DNA of 64,000 nucleotides from Serratia fonticola (GCF_006715025.1 NZ_VFMK01000001.1:2852001-2916000); one strand, 5' to 3'. Counted from the stretch's first letter, positions 32,995 to 42,252 are shown. Program-made: numbers and translations. The notes: generated by a model from the sequence alone, not told the origin.

Positions 32995-33867
32995 TTACGA
33001 GTCAAAACTGTCAGGAATGATAACCCCTTTATCAAAGCGCGATTCTTTCAAGGCTTCCTTGACCCGCTTCAAGTTATCTCTGAATTTAGCGCCCCGACGC
33101 AGCGTAAATCCGGTGGCCAACACATCAATCAGGGTTAACTGGGCGATCCGCGATACCATTGGCATATAGACATCGGTATCTTCCGGCACGTCCAGCAGCA
33201 GGGCGAGGGTGGCTTCTTTGGCCAGCGGCGTATCGCGTGAGGTGATGGCGATAACCGTTGCGTCATTTTCACGCGCCAGGTGGGCCATTTCGACCAGATT
33301 CTTGGTTCGCCCGGTGTGGGAGATCAAAACCACCACGTCGCCTTCTGTCGAGTTCATGCAGCTCATGCGCTGCATGACGATATCGTCAAAATAAACCACT
33401 GGAATATTGAAGCGGAAAAATTTGTTCATGGCGTCGTGGGCGACGGCAGCAGAGGCCCCCAGACCAAAGAAAGAGATTTTTTTGGCCTGGGTGAGCAGAT
33501 CGACCGCACGATTAATGGCGGTAATGTCGAGATTTGCCTTTACTGTATCCAGACTAGCCATTACCGACTCAAAGATTTTACCGGTGTAGGCTTCGACGCT
33601 GTCGTCTTCTTCTACATTACGGTTTACATAAGGCGTTCCGTTGGCCAGGCTTTGTGCCAGATGCAACTTGAAGTCGGGGAACCCTTTGGTATCAAGGCGG
33701 CGACAAAAACGATTGACGGTCGGTTCACTGACATCGGCCATTTTGGCAAGCCGGGCGATGCTGGAGTGAATAGCGGTTTGCGGGGAGGCCAGGATCACCT
33801 CGGCGACTTTCCTTTCAGATTTGCTCAGGAGCTCCAGATGGCTCTGGATTTTGTCCAGCGTATTCAT
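32995..33867 (-). CDS. hexR: HexR, RpiR-family regulator of central carbon metabolism
   Basis: HexR represses glucose-6-phosphate and Entner-Doudoroff genes such as zwf, and 2-keto-3-deoxy-6-phosphogluconate releases it. The 290-residue protein has an N-terminal helix-turn-helix (MADVSEPTVNRFCRRLDTKG, about residues 43-62) and a C-terminal SIS sugar-phosphate domain (FGLGASAAVAHDAMNKF; ISHTGRTKNLVEMA). I prefer the Met at 33867 (MNTLDKIQ) because it matches E. coli HexR in length; a Met six codons upstream at 33885 is possible and neither has a strong ribosome site. It is divergent from its likely target zwf. Confidence 0.92.
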   Translation of the reverse strand: MNTLDKIQSHLELLSKSERKVAEVILASPQTAIHSSIARLAKMADVSEPTVNRFCRRLDTKGFPDFKLHLAQSLANGTPYVNRNVEEDDSVEAYTGKIFESVMASLDTVKANLDITAINRAVDLLTQAKKISFFGLGASAAVAHDAMNKFFRFNIPVVYFDDIVMQRMSCMNSTEGDVVVLISHTGRTKNLVEMAHLARENDATVIAITSRDTPLAKEATLALLLDVPEDTDVYMPMVSRIAQLTLIDVLATGFTLRRGAKFRDNLKRVKEALKESRFDKGVIIPDSFDS

Positions 33868-33890
33868 ATAGCGAGAGTCACTCATGGTTT

Positions 33891-33933
33891 AACCCGTCGT
33901 ATTTCAAAGGGTAATTTGAAATTCATAGGGTAT
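33891..33933. repeat. Miniature ERIC-type element (about 43 bp)
   Basis: It consists of little more than the two ERIC ends joined: ACCCGTCGTATTTCAAA on one side and TTTGAAATTCATAGGGTAT on the other, with almost no core between them. It lies 6-24 bp upstream of the alternative hexR starts and could influence the hexR leader. Confidence 0.6.
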
Positions 33934-34221
33934 GTCGATTTCAATCAAAGGAGAAATCAATGCCAGTTTAATGAAAATATACTACGTGCTGGAAACCGTT
34001 GGCAGTGTTGACGAGGGATAAGCTGGCTTTTTTCACCAGAACATGACCTGTGTCTAACTTTCATAATGGTAAAAGAGTGTCAAAAAAGACAGAAAATTAC
34101 AGTTTTCCCTGTCGCCAGCGGCGTTAGCGCTGTGTTGCGGGTAACGCCGCAGTTTCTGAGGCTTTTTTTTCTGCTTTTGATCCGGGTTTACTGGCCGTAG
34201 TCAAAGAGAGTACATTAGTAA

Positions 34222-34236
34222 TGTAAGAAAATTACA
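34222..34236 (+). promoter_or_regulatory. HexR operator in the zwf leader
   Basis: TGTAAGAAAATTACA matches the HexR palindrome consensus TGTAATNAAATTACA with one half-site change. It lies 26 bp upstream of the zwf start and divergent hexR is adjacent. A partial second copy (GAAAATTACA) occurs near 34091. Confidence 0.75.
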
Positions 34237-34261
34237 AATATCCTGCAACGAGGAGATGAAC

Positions 34262-35737
34262 ATGGCGGTAACCTCAACAGCCCAGGCGTGTGACCTGGTT
34301 ATTTTCGGCGCGAAAGGCGATCTGGCGCGTCGTAAACTGCTGCCTTCCCTGTACCAGTTAGAGAAAGCCGGTCACATCCACCCGGATACCCGAATTATTG
34401 GCGTAGGCCGTGCCGAGTGGGATAAAGAAGCCTATACCAAGGTCGTCAAGGAAGCGCTTGGCACCTTTATGAAAGAAGAGTTGGACGATGAGTTGTGGGC
34501 AACGCTCAGCGCCCGCCTCGATTTCTGCAATCTGGATGTCAACGATAGCAAACACTTTGCCAACCTTGGCAAGATGCTGGATCAGAAACATCGTACCACC
34601 ATCAACTATTTCGCGATGCCGCCAAGCACCTTTGGTGCGATCTGCAAAGGTCTGGGTGAAGCCAAGCTGAACAAAGAGCCCGCGCGCGTGGTCATGGAAA
34701 AGCCGCTCGGTACCGATCTGGCCTCTTCGCGTGTCATTAACGATCAGGTCGCGGAGTATTTTAACGAATGTCAGGTTTACCGCATCGACCACTATCTGGG
34801 TAAAGAGACGGTACTGAACCTGCTGGCACTGCGTTTTGCCAACTCACTGTTTGCTTCCAACTGGGATAACCGCACTATCGATCATGTGCAGATCACCGTG
34901 GCAGAAGAAGTGGGTATTGAGGGGCGTTGGGGCTATTTCGATCAGGCCGGGCAGATGCGCGACATGATCCAGAACCACCTGTTGCAAATCCTTACCATGA
35001 TCGCCATGTCGCCACCGGCGGACTTGACCACTGACCGTATCCGTGACGAAAAGGTTAAAGTATTGCGCTCGCTGCGCCGTATCGATCAGACCAATGTCCG
35101 GGAAACCACCGTACGCGGCCAGTACACTTCAGGCTTCGTACAGGGCAAGAAAGTACCGGGATATCTGGAAGAGGAAGGGGCCAACAAGAGCAGCAACACC
35201 GAGACGTTTGTTTCCATCCGCGTGGATATTGATAACTGGCAATGGGCGGGGGTACCGTTCTACTTGCGTACCGGTAAACGCCTGCCGACCAAATGTTCAG
35301 AAGTGGTGGTGTACTTTAAGAACCCGCCATTGAACCTGTTCCGTGATTCTTACCAACAGTTGCCGCAGAACAAGCTGACTATCCGCCTGCAACCGGATGA
35401 AGGGATCGAAATCCAGGTGCTGAATAAAGTACCAGGGCTGGATCATAAACACCGCCTGCAAACCACCAAGCTGGATCTGAGTTTCTCGGAAACCTTCAAT
35501 CAGGAACATGTGGCAGACGCCTACGAGCGCCTGTTGCTGGAAACCATGCGCGGTATTCAGGCGCTGTTCGTACGCCGTGATGAAGTGGAAGAAGCCTGGA
35601 AATGGGTCGACTCCATCATGGATGCATGGAAAGCGGATAACGAAGCACCAAAACCGTACCAGTCAGGTACCTGGGGACCGGTCGCTTCCGTTGCCATGAT
35701 CACCCGTGACGGTCGTTCATGGAATGAGTTCGAGTAA
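34262..35737 (+). CDS. zwf: Glucose-6-phosphate 1-dehydrogenase
   Basis: Zwf oxidises glucose-6-phosphate to 6-phosphogluconolactone with NADP+, feeding the pentose-phosphate and Entner-Doudoroff routes. The 491-residue protein equals the E. coli length and shows the coenzyme loop GAKGDLARRK (about residues 15-24) and the active-site motif RIDHYLGKE (about 179-187). The ATG at 34262 lies 7 nt after AGGAG and matches MAVTxTAQACDLVIF; an ATG two codons earlier is too close to that site. A HexR operator precedes the gene. Confidence 0.97.
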   Translation: MAVTSTAQACDLVIFGAKGDLARRKLLPSLYQLEKAGHIHPDTRIIGVGRAEWDKEAYTKVVKEALGTFMKEELDDELWATLSARLDFCNLDVNDSKHFANLGKMLDQKHRTTINYFAMPPSTFGAICKGLGEAKLNKEPARVVMEKPLGTDLASSRVINDQVAEYFNECQVYRIDHYLGKETVLNLLALRFANSLFASNWDNRTIDHVQITVAEEVGIEGRWGYFDQAGQMRDMIQNHLLQILTMIAMSPPADLTTDRIRDEKVKVLRSLRRIDQTNVRETTVRGQYTSGFVQGKKVPGYLEEEGANKSSNTETFVSIRVDIDNWQWAGVPFYLRTGKRLPTKCSEVVVYFKNPPLNLFRDSYQQLPQNKLTIRLQPDEGIEIQVLNKVPGLDHKHRLQTTKLDLSFSETFNQEHVADAYERLLLETMRGIQALFVRRDEVEEAWKWVDSIMDAWKADNEAPKPYQSGTWGPVASVAMITRDGRSWNEFE

Positions 35738-35866
35738 ACCCTGATACTGGCCCCGCTCTATTAATGGAGCGGGGCTAAAAAGCGGTACGATTGGAATCCG
35801 CAGCAATGCGGAGCCCTGTGGCAGGGGCGTGCCATACATAAACCGAAAGTAGTGGAGATAATGACG

Positions 35867-36508
35867 ATGAAAAACTGGAAAACCAGTGCAGAGCAGATCA
35901 TGACGGCAGGCCCCGTCGTTCCGGTGATTGTGATTAACAAGCTGGAACACGCTGTGCCGCTGGCGAAAGCGCTGGTTGCAGGTGGCGTGCGTGTGTTGGA
36001 AGTTACGCTGCGTACTGCCTGCGCGATGGATGCGATTCGTGCAATTGCCAAAGAAGTACCGGATGCCATCATTGGTGCGGGTACGGTGATTAATGCACAA
36101 CAACTGCATGAAGTAACCGAAGCCGGGGCACAGTTTGCCATCAGCCCTGGCCTGACGGCCGATCTGCTGAAAGCCGCCACCGCTGGCAGCATTCCGTTGA
36201 TCCCAGGTATCAGCACCGTTTCTGAACTGATGTTGGGGATGGACCATGGCCTGCGTGAGTTTAAATTCTTCCCTGCGGAAGCTAACGGTGGCGTCAAGGC
36301 GCTGCAAGCGATTGCCGGGCCGTTCTCACAGGTGCGTTTCTGCCCGACCGGCGGTATTACGCCGAACAACTATCGCGACTATCTGGCACTGAAAAGCGTG
36401 CTGTGCATCGGTGGTTCGTGGCTGGTACCGGCAGATGCTCTTGAGAAAGGGGATTATGCCCGTATCACCGAACTGGCGCGTGAAGCCGTCAAGGGTGCGA
36501 CAGCTTAA
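35867..36508 (+). CDS. eda: KDPG / KHG aldolase Eda
   Basis: Eda splits 2-keto-3-deoxy-6-phosphogluconate into pyruvate and glyceraldehyde-3-phosphate. The 213-residue protein begins MKNWKTSAEQIMTAGPVVPV and has the Schiff-base lysine in REFKFFPAEANGG (about residue 133) and the phosphate-binding FCPTGGITPNN. The ATG at 35867 fits the GGAG at 35854 better than the GTG or ATG just before it. In E. coli edd separates zwf and eda; here eda follows zwf directly with no edd in the window. Confidence 0.95.
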   Translation: MKNWKTSAEQIMTAGPVVPVIVINKLEHAVPLAKALVAGGVRVLEVTLRTACAMDAIRAIAKEVPDAIIGAGTVINAQQLHEVTEAGAQFAISPGLTADLLKAATAGSIPLIPGISTVSELMLGMDHGLREFKFFPAEANGGVKALQAIAGPFSQVRFCPTGGITPNNYRDYLALKSVLCIGGSWLVPADALEKGDYARITELAREAVKGATA

Positions 36509-36528
36509 ACCTGTTCTCTCTTCTGCTG

Positions 36529-36559
36529 ATGCCAATCCTTTGTGATTGGCATTTTTTTT
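36529..36559 (+). terminator. eda intrinsic terminator
   Basis: A 9-bp stem ATGCCAATC/GATTGGCAT is followed by a T8 run, 20 bp after eda. It separates zwf-eda transcription from dgaR. Confidence 0.88.
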
Positions 36560-36746
36560 GCCTGCCAATCCCACGACTTCACATTTTACAGTGGTCGGGC
36601 TGCCTAGCCCTGTATTAGGATGGATTTACTGTGGCCTGGCGATAGCCCTGCCAATTGCGAACATCTCATTATTTAATAAATTATAAATATACCCATCAAC
36701 GCTGAGGTTACCCTTTGCAAGATGATGGGTATGACAACAGGTTCCC

Positions 36747-39557
36747 ATGAAACGTAAAGACGCAGTTTGCCAGGAGCTGGAACGCCTTACCTTGACGCTT
36801 ACCACGGAAACGCTAGAACAGAGCGGGGGCGGTTTTGCCGCAGAAACCATCGCTTTCAATCTGGGGTTGGCACGTAACTCTGTCAGTAAAGACCTCAACC
36901 AATTACACAGCGCGCGGTTGGTCATCAAGATAAAATCCCGTCCAGTGCTGTTTTTACACCGAAGCGTGTATGAACAGCTGATTGGTCAGGTATTGCCGGA
37001 TGAACAGTTGGAGGCCAAAGACCTACAGGCGCTGTTACCGCCTACCTCCTTACCACAAGCGCAGAGTGACGATCCTTTCCAAGCGGTGATTGGTTATGAT
37101 CGTAGCCTGCGCCTGGCAGTAGAAAAAGGGAAAGCGGCCGTGCTTTATCCCGGTGGCTTACATGTGTTGCTGACCGGACCTTCTGGCGTAGGGAAAACCT
37201 TTTTTGCCGAGGTGATGCACCAATTCGCCTGCGTGCAGCAACCGCAGCGCCAGATCCCTTTGATGTATTTCAACTGTGCCGAATATGCACATAACCCGGA
37301 ACTGCTCTCATCCCATCTGTTTGGTCACAGGCAGGGGGCGTTTACCGGCGCGATTGAGAGCAAACGCGGCCTGATAGAGCAGGCGGATGGCGGGTTCTTG
37401 CTACTGGATGAAGTACACCGTCTGCCCTATGAAGGGCAGGAAAAGCTGTTTTCGATCCTCGATAAAGGTGAATACCGGCCACTGGGCTCGAGTGATAAAG
37501 CCCGCCCTATCAGCGTAAGGCTGATTTGCGCCACCACAGAAAGCCCGGACTCGACCTTATTGCGCACTTTCCTGCGCCGTATTCAGGTTTCGATCGCTAT
37601 ACCCGCGTTGCGAGCGCGTTCACTGGAGGAACAGGTAGAAATCATTACCGGTTTCCTGCAACAGGAGAGCCGCAAGATCGGCCGCATCATCCGGCTGGAT
37701 AAAAACCTGCTGTTATATCTGCTGGAAAAGCCGCTCAGTGGCAATATCGGCCAGTTGAAAAGCGATATTCAATTTCTCTGCGCCCAGGCCTGGGCTAGCG
37801 GCATGGGGCACAGTAGCCCTCGTTTGCTGCTGGATAAACGCTTGATGGATGTGCCGCACTCGGCCAGCGCGGGCAGCCGGTTGCTGGTAGATGCGCTATT
37901 CGGCCAGCAGGACTACCTGGATATCAGCTCTCAACCGCTGGACCGCCTCAAACAGCACCTGAGCGCGCTCAGCCGCGAGCAGGACAGCGATCTGTTCTAT
38001 ACCTATCTGACGCGCGAATACGTCAATCTGCGTAACAGCAATGTCCCACCGCAGGAAACGCTGTCGATACTGAAGAATAAACTGCGCACGATTTTTGAGT
38101 ATGGTCTCTACAGCCGCAACGGCACTGAGAGTCAGGAGCGTTATTATGGTGGTCAGGTTGAGCAGCGCATTACCCTGCTGACCGGCTGCATTGAGCAGGT
38201 TCTGGGGTTCCCGTTGCCGCAGAATATGGCGGGGCATTTGCGTAAACACCTGCTGGCACTGCTTTCTTACGTGCAGAAAGGATTAATCCCCAACCTGTAC
38301 TCGTCCAGCCTGATTCTGGATTACTGCAAGGATGAGTACGACAACGCCAATCTGTTGTGCCGCAAGATTAATGAAATTTTCCACATCCAATGTCCGTCAA
38401 CGGAAATCGTCTATTTGTGTCTGTTTTTGCAAGAGTGCCGCAGTTTTCGGCAACGCAAGGCGGTCAACCCGGATTGCGGTGCGATGCTGATTGGCCATGG
38501 CGCAACAACCGCCAGCAGCATGGCGCATTATGTCAATCGGGTGTTGGAATGTGAGTTGTTTACCGCCATTGATATGCCGTTTGAGCAGTCGGTGCATGAC
38601 ACATTGGAATTGCTCATCGCCACACTGCGGGAAAAACGTTACCAGCGATTGATCCTGATCGTCGATATCGGCTCGCTGGTGCATTTTGCCAGCACCGTCA
38701 GCAAGCTGTTCCACATCGATGTACTACTGATCCAGAACATTACCATGGCTTCGCTGCTGGAGATTGGGCTGGATCTGACTTACGAAACCAGTGATTTCGC
38801 CCCCTTGATGGAACTGATGGCCAGCAAAGGGATTGCCCATCATCTTTATGACCAGCGTGAAGAAGAAACCGGCAAGGTGCTGGCGATCTCCTGCATCACC
38901 GGCATGGGAACCGCGGTGAAAATCAAGAAGGTATTGGAGGAGAGCTTCGGTGAGCTGATGGCGGAAGACACCCGCATGGTGCTGGTAGATTACAACGAAG
39001 TCCGCAGCCTGGAGCGTCTGCGTCAGGTGATTGGCAGTAATGAACGGCTGGTGGGGATTGTGGGCACTTTCCAGCCCGGCTTGCCAGACATCCCATTTAT
39101 TGCGTTGGAAGAGCTGTTCTCCGAGCAAGGGCCGGAGCTGGTGCTAAGTTTATTGAACCCCGATCTCGGCAGCACTGAACGCCAGCTACAGGTTGAACGC
39201 TGTTCCATGCGCTTTATCAGCGCGCTGACGCTGGAAAGCATCATCAACCATATTTCGGTGTTGAATGCCCAAAGGATCCTGCAGGAGATGGAAGGGGTAT
39301 TACACCAGATTTGTCGTACGCTGGATCTGCAACCTTCGCGGCAGGTGACACTTCGCTTCCTGATCCACTGCTGTTGTATGGTGGAGCGTATCGTTTTAAG
39401 CCACAAACCGTTACAGATTGCGCTGGACGTTCAGCAAGATATCGACCAACAGGCATTTTCTGTCATCAAAAGCGCGTTTTCCCCGATCGAGCGAGCCTAT
39501 TCCATCCGCTTATCCGATGCGGAATATTTTTATATCTACGAACTCCTTTACCGCTAA
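36747..39557 (+). CDS. dgaR: DgaR, LevR-type sigma-54 activator with PRD and PTS-like domains
   Basis: The 936-residue protein is a LevR-family activator of sigma-54 promoters. After an N-terminal winged helix (about 1-75) comes an AAA+ domain with Walker A GPSGVGKT at residue 144, the sigma-54 contact loop GAFTGA at 197, and Walker B GGFLLLDE just after. Then follow a PRD domain, PTS EIIA-like (MLIGHGATTASSMAHYVNRV) and EIIB-like (AISCITGMGTAVKIKKVLEE) segments, and a second PRD at the C-terminus, where PTS phosphorylation would set activity. Its position before dgaABCDEF and the sigma-54 promoter at 39622 identify it as the D-glucosaminate operon regulator known from Salmonella. Confidence 0.88.
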   Translation: MKRKDAVCQELERLTLTLTTETLEQSGGGFAAETIAFNLGLARNSVSKDLNQLHSARLVIKIKSRPVLFLHRSVYEQLIGQVLPDEQLEAKDLQALLPPTSLPQAQSDDPFQAVIGYDRSLRLAVEKGKAAVLYPGGLHVLLTGPSGVGKTFFAEVMHQFACVQQPQRQIPLMYFNCAEYAHNPELLSSHLFGHRQGAFTGAIESKRGLIEQADGGFLLLDEVHRLPYEGQEKLFSILDKGEYRPLGSSDKARPISVRLICATTESPDSTLLRTFLRRIQVSIAIPALRARSLEEQVEIITGFLQQESRKIGRIIRLDKNLLLYLLEKPLSGNIGQLKSDIQFLCAQAWASGMGHSSPRLLLDKRLMDVPHSASAGSRLLVDALFGQQDYLDISSQPLDRLKQHLSALSREQDSDLFYTYLTREYVNLRNSNVPPQETLSILKNKLRTIFEYGLYSRNGTESQERYYGGQVEQRITLLTGCIEQVLGFPLPQNMAGHLRKHLLALLSYVQKGLIPNLYSSSLILDYCKDEYDNANLLCRKINEIFHIQCPSTEIVYLCLFLQECRSFRQRKAVNPDCGAMLIGHGATTASSMAHYVNRVLECELFTAIDMPFEQSVHDTLELLIATLREKRYQRLILIVDIGSLVHFASTVSKLFHIDVLLIQNITMASLLEIGLDLTYETSDFAPLMELMASKGIAHHLYDQREEETGKVLAISCITGMGTAVKIKKVLEESFGELMAEDTRMVLVDYNEVRSLERLRQVIGSNERLVGIVGTFQPGLPDIPFIALEELFSEQGPELVLSLLNPDLGSTERQLQVERCSMRFISALTLESIINHISVLNAQRILQEMEGVLHQICRTLDLQPSRQVTLRFLIHCCCMVERIVLSHKPLQIALDVQQDIDQQAFSVIKSAFSPIERAYSIRLSDAEYFYIYELLYR

Positions 39558-39568
39558 ACCCTTCTGTG

Positions 39569-39587
39569 GCGGGCCCTGGCGGCCCGC
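39569..39587 (+). terminator. Hairpin between dgaR and the dga promoter
   Basis: A 7-bp GC-only stem GCGGGCC/GGCCCGC with a 5-nt loop starts 12 bp after dgaR. There is no T-tract. It may end dgaR transcripts or be part of the activator-binding region upstream of the -24/-12 promoter. Confidence 0.4.
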
Positions 39588-39621
39588 TATCTCCTGAGTA
39601 TTCACCTGCGTGCCACAAAGC

Positions 39622-39637
39622 TGGCACGGGCATTGCT
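39622..39637 (+). promoter_or_regulatory. Sigma-54 (-24/-12) promoter of dgaABCDEF
   Basis: TGGCAC-GGGCA-TTGCT is a perfect match to the consensus TGGCAC-N5-TTGCW, 59 bp upstream of dgaA. Transcription should start near 39648. An inverted repeat GTGCCA/TGGCAC (39610-39627) overlaps its -24 part. DgaR, with an intact GAFTGA loop, is encoded directly upstream. Confidence 0.88.
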
Positions 39638-39695
39638 ATATCTCTAGTGAAGCGAAAATTATCAATGACTTTCAATAGATTGCCAGGAGGCCATT

Positions 39696-40112
39696 TTGGC
39701 GGCATTACCCGAAATTTTACTACTGACACATGGTGGCTGGGGCCAACAACTGCGTGAGAGCGTGCGTATGGTGATCGGCGAAACCACAGGGGTATTCGAC
39801 ATTGCGCTGATGCCGGTCGATACCCTGGCGGAATTCCACGCACGGGTGGAGCAGCAGGTAAAAACCATGCCGGAAGGCTCGTTGATCCTCACCGATTTTA
39901 TCGGTGGAACCACCTCTAATGTGGCGGCGCGATTAAGCCGTGATTATGCCATCGGTGTGATTTCTGGCCTCAACGCCACCTTGCTGCTGGCTGCCATCGA
40001 TTTCCGCGAGCAGGGCAATCTGGTTGCCCATCTCGATGAACTGGTTGAATTGGGGCGCAATAGCTGCCTTGACGTGGTTAAACAAATTAAATCAATAACA
40101 TCAGGGGAATAA
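39696..40112 (+). CDS. dgaA: PTS D-glucosaminate EIIA component DgaA
   Basis: This 138-residue mannose-family EIIA accepts phosphate from HPr and passes it to DgaB. The active histidine is His12 in the conserved LLLTHGGWG. The reading frame starts with TTG, 5 nt after a strong AGGAGG. It is the first gene of the six-gene dga operon behind the sigma-54 promoter, with dgaB 5 bp downstream. The substrate assignment rests on the operon context (dgaE and dgaF), not on EIIA itself. Confidence 0.85.
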   Translation: MAALPEILLLTHGGWGQQLRESVRMVIGETTGVFDIALMPVDTLAEFHARVEQQVKTMPEGSLILTDFIGGTTSNVAARLSRDYAIGVISGLNATLLLAAIDFREQGNLVAHLDELVELGRNSCLDVVKQIKSITSGE

Positions 40113-40117
40113 ATATT

Positions 40118-40603
40118 ATGGCCAAGATCGTTTTATGTCGCATCGACAGCCGTTTGATACACGGTCAGGTCGTGACCAAGTGGGTTGGGCAGTCACAGGC
40201 TAACCGCATTGCGGTGGTCAGCGATGAGTTGGAAGCCGATCCGTTTATGAAGAGCATCTATCTGATGGCGGCACCGCCCAATGTGACCGTGGATTGCTAC
40301 GGCAACCAGAGTTTCGCGGCGGCATGGCAGGAGAATCAACTGGGTGAGGGTAACGTGTTGGTGTTGTTCCCGAATCTCGCTGCGGTACAACAGGCGGTGA
40401 TTGCCGGTTTTGAGGTCAAAAATATCCAGGTGGGGGGGCTGGGCGGAGGGCCAAATCGCAAGGCGGTATTCCAGAACATTACGCTGGATGAGGCCGATGT
40501 CGTTGTCTTGCGCGATCTGCAGCAACGGGGCGTGACCGTATTCTTCCAGACCATCCCGGAAGATAAGCCACAGGCACTCGACGATATTTTGAAGAAGTTC
40601 TGA
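40118..40603 (+). CDS. dgaB: PTS D-glucosaminate EIIB component DgaB
   Basis: The 161-residue mannose-family EIIB carries the phosphorylated histidine His15 in RIDSRLIHGQVVTKWV. It transfers phosphate from DgaA to the incoming sugar acid at the DgaCD membrane complex. The C-terminal half (VVLRDLQQRGVTVFFQTIPED) has the normal family fold and length. It starts 5 bp after dgaA. Confidence 0.88.
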   Translation: MAKIVLCRIDSRLIHGQVVTKWVGQSQANRIAVVSDELEADPFMKSIYLMAAPPNVTVDCYGNQSFAAAWQENQLGEGNVLVLFPNLAAVQQAVIAGFEVKNIQVGGLGGGPNRKAVFQNITLDEADVVVLRDLQQRGVTVFFQTIPEDKPQALDDILKKF

Positions 40604-40635
40604 TATTCGGCATCTGATCGATTAGGAGCAAAAAC

Positions 40636-41382
40636 ATGGATAACTTGACCGTTGCCATCTGTATGGGGCTGTATTACTGGTTTGCCCGCCTGCGCTTGGG
40701 TTACACCCTCTCCGGCATGTTGGTTCAACCTATCGCTATCGCGGTGTTCGTTGGTTTCCTGTTGGGGGATATGAAAACGGCGATGATCATCGGTGCTGGC
40801 ATGCAACTGGTGTATCTGGGCGTCACCTCAACCCCAGGGGGGAACGTCCCTTCTGACCCGGCACTGGCGGCCTGTATCGCACTGCCTATCGCGGTGAAAG
40901 CCGGGATGGACCCGAACCTGGCGATAGCGCTGGCCATTCCGTTCGGGGTGATCGGCGTGTTTGTTGACCAATTGCGTCGTACCGTGAACGCCGTCTGGGT
41001 TCATATGGCGGATAAGCACGCCGAAGAGGCCAATATCAGCGGGATCATGCGCTGTGCCTTCCTTTATCCGGCATTGCTTGGTCTGGTGATCCGCTTCCCG
41101 GTGGTGTTTGCCGCCAACTATTTTGGCCAGGGTGTCGTCGAGAAATTCCTGGCACTGATGCCACACTGGCTAACCCACTCGTTTGAAATCATGGGCGGTA
41201 TCCTGCCGGCATTGGGCTTTGCAATCACCATCATGGTCATCGGTAAGAAAAGCCTGCTGCCTTACTTTATTGCCGGTTTCTTTGCTGTGTTGTACCTCAA
41301 GGTCGACATCATGGCGATGGCGATTTTTGGTACCTGTGCGGCCTTCCTGGTTAAAAACATGGCAAAAAGTGAAGGAGCTTAA
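40636..41382 (+). CDS. dgaC: PTS D-glucosaminate EIIC component DgaC
   Basis: The 248-residue protein is a mannose/sorbose-family EIIC permease with several hydrophobic segments. It has the glycine-rich IGAGMQLVYLGVTSTPGGNV motif (about residues 53-72) that helps form the sugar path. It works with DgaD in the inner membrane. The ribosome site AGGAG precedes the ATG, and dgaD begins 2 bp after its stop. Confidence 0.88.
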   Translation: MDNLTVAICMGLYYWFARLRLGYTLSGMLVQPIAIAVFVGFLLGDMKTAMIIGAGMQLVYLGVTSTPGGNVPSDPALAACIALPIAVKAGMDPNLAIALAIPFGVIGVFVDQLRRTVNAVWVHMADKHAEEANISGIMRCAFLYPALLGLVIRFPVVFAANYFGQGVVEKFLALMPHWLTHSFEIMGGILPALGFAITIMVIGKKSLLPYFIAGFFAVLYLKVDIMAMAIFGTCAAFLVKNMAKSEGA

Positions 41383-41384
41383 TC

Positions 41385-42242
41385 ATGAGCAGCGACATCA
41401 TGCAACACGAACTGGTGGAACGTGCCCGCCAAACCAACGTGCTGACCAAGCGGGATATCACCAAAGCCTGGTTTATTTACTGGTTGGGGGCTGAAGTCTC
41501 CAACTCATACGAACGTTTGCAGAGCCTGATTTTCTGCGCCTCGATGACGCCGATTATCAAAAAGCTTTACCCGCAGAAGGAAGAGCAGGTTGAAGCGCTG
41601 AAACGGCACCTGAACTTCTTCAACAGTGAGCAGACCTTTGGTGCGGTGATCCAGGGGGTCGCTATCGCCATGGAGGAGCAGAAAACCCGCGGTGAGCCGA
41701 TTTCCGATTCATCCATTACCGGCATCAAAACGGGGCTGATGGGGCCGCTGGCCGGGATCGGCGACTCGGTCGTCTGGGCGGCGATCATGCCGCTGCTGAT
41801 CGCTATCTTCATTCCCTTTGCGGCTAACGGCAGCGCCATGGGTGGCATCATGCCAGTGGTGCTGTATACCGCCATTACGCTGGCGATCAGTTACGGGCTG
41901 GCACACAAAGGCTATACGTTGGGGCGTGAATCGATTATCGGCTTGCTGCAAGGAGGCAAGATAAAAGAATTGATCTATGGGGCCAACGTGCTTGGCCTGA
42001 TCATGATGGGGGCGCTGTCTGCCAGCTACGTCAAGATCACCTCGCCGTTAAAAATCAGCGCGCTGGAGGGTTCAGAAGTGGTGGTGCAACAGATCCTGGA
42101 CTCCATTGCACCTGGTTTATTGCCATTGGCGGCGGTGTTCTCGATCTATTTCTATCTGGTCAAGAAAGGGCCACGTTACACCACCATCCTGCTTTCGGTG
42201 GTGGTACTGAGCGTGATCTGTTCCCTGTTAGGCATTCTGTAA
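41385..42242 (+). CDS. dgaD: PTS D-glucosaminate EIID component DgaD
   Basis: The 285-residue mannose-family EIID has a soluble N-terminal part (LTKRDITKAWFIYWLGAEVSNS) and a C-terminal membrane region. The conserved MGPLAGIGDSVVWAAIMPL (about residues 118-136) is the family hallmark. EIID occurs only in mannose-type PTS systems and partners EIIC. The start lies 2 bp after dgaC and the gene ends 10 bp before dgaE. Confidence 0.88.
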   Translation: MSSDIMQHELVERARQTNVLTKRDITKAWFIYWLGAEVSNSYERLQSLIFCASMTPIIKKLYPQKEEQVEALKRHLNFFNSEQTFGAVIQGVAIAMEEQKTRGEPISDSSITGIKTGLMGPLAGIGDSVVWAAIMPLLIAIFIPFAANGSAMGGIMPVVLYTAITLAISYGLAHKGYTLGRESIIGLLQGGKIKELIYGANVLGLIMMGALSASYVKITSPLKISALEGSEVVVQQILDSIAPGLLPLAAVFSIYFYLVKKGPRYTTILLSVVVLSVICSLLGIL

Positions 42243-42252
42243 CGGAGCAATG

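Larger units (their letters stand above)
33868..34261. other. hexR/zwf divergent control region
   Basis: This 394-bp region carries a miniature ERIC-type element near hexR (33891-33933) and a 9-bp stem GCGGCGTTA/TAACGCCGC (34118-34126 and 34142-34150) followed by a T-rich stretch. It also holds the HexR operator next to zwf. The hairpin with T-run at 34118-34170 could act as an upstream terminator or attenuator. No small ORF with a good ribosome site was found. Confidence 0.5.

Noticed and set aside
35750..35775. Hairpin GCCCCGCTC/GAGCGGGGC between zwf and eda as a terminator
   Set aside because: A strong 9-bp stem, but it is followed by TAAAAAG with no T-tract on either strand, so I do not call an intrinsic terminator; it may be an mRNA-stability element.
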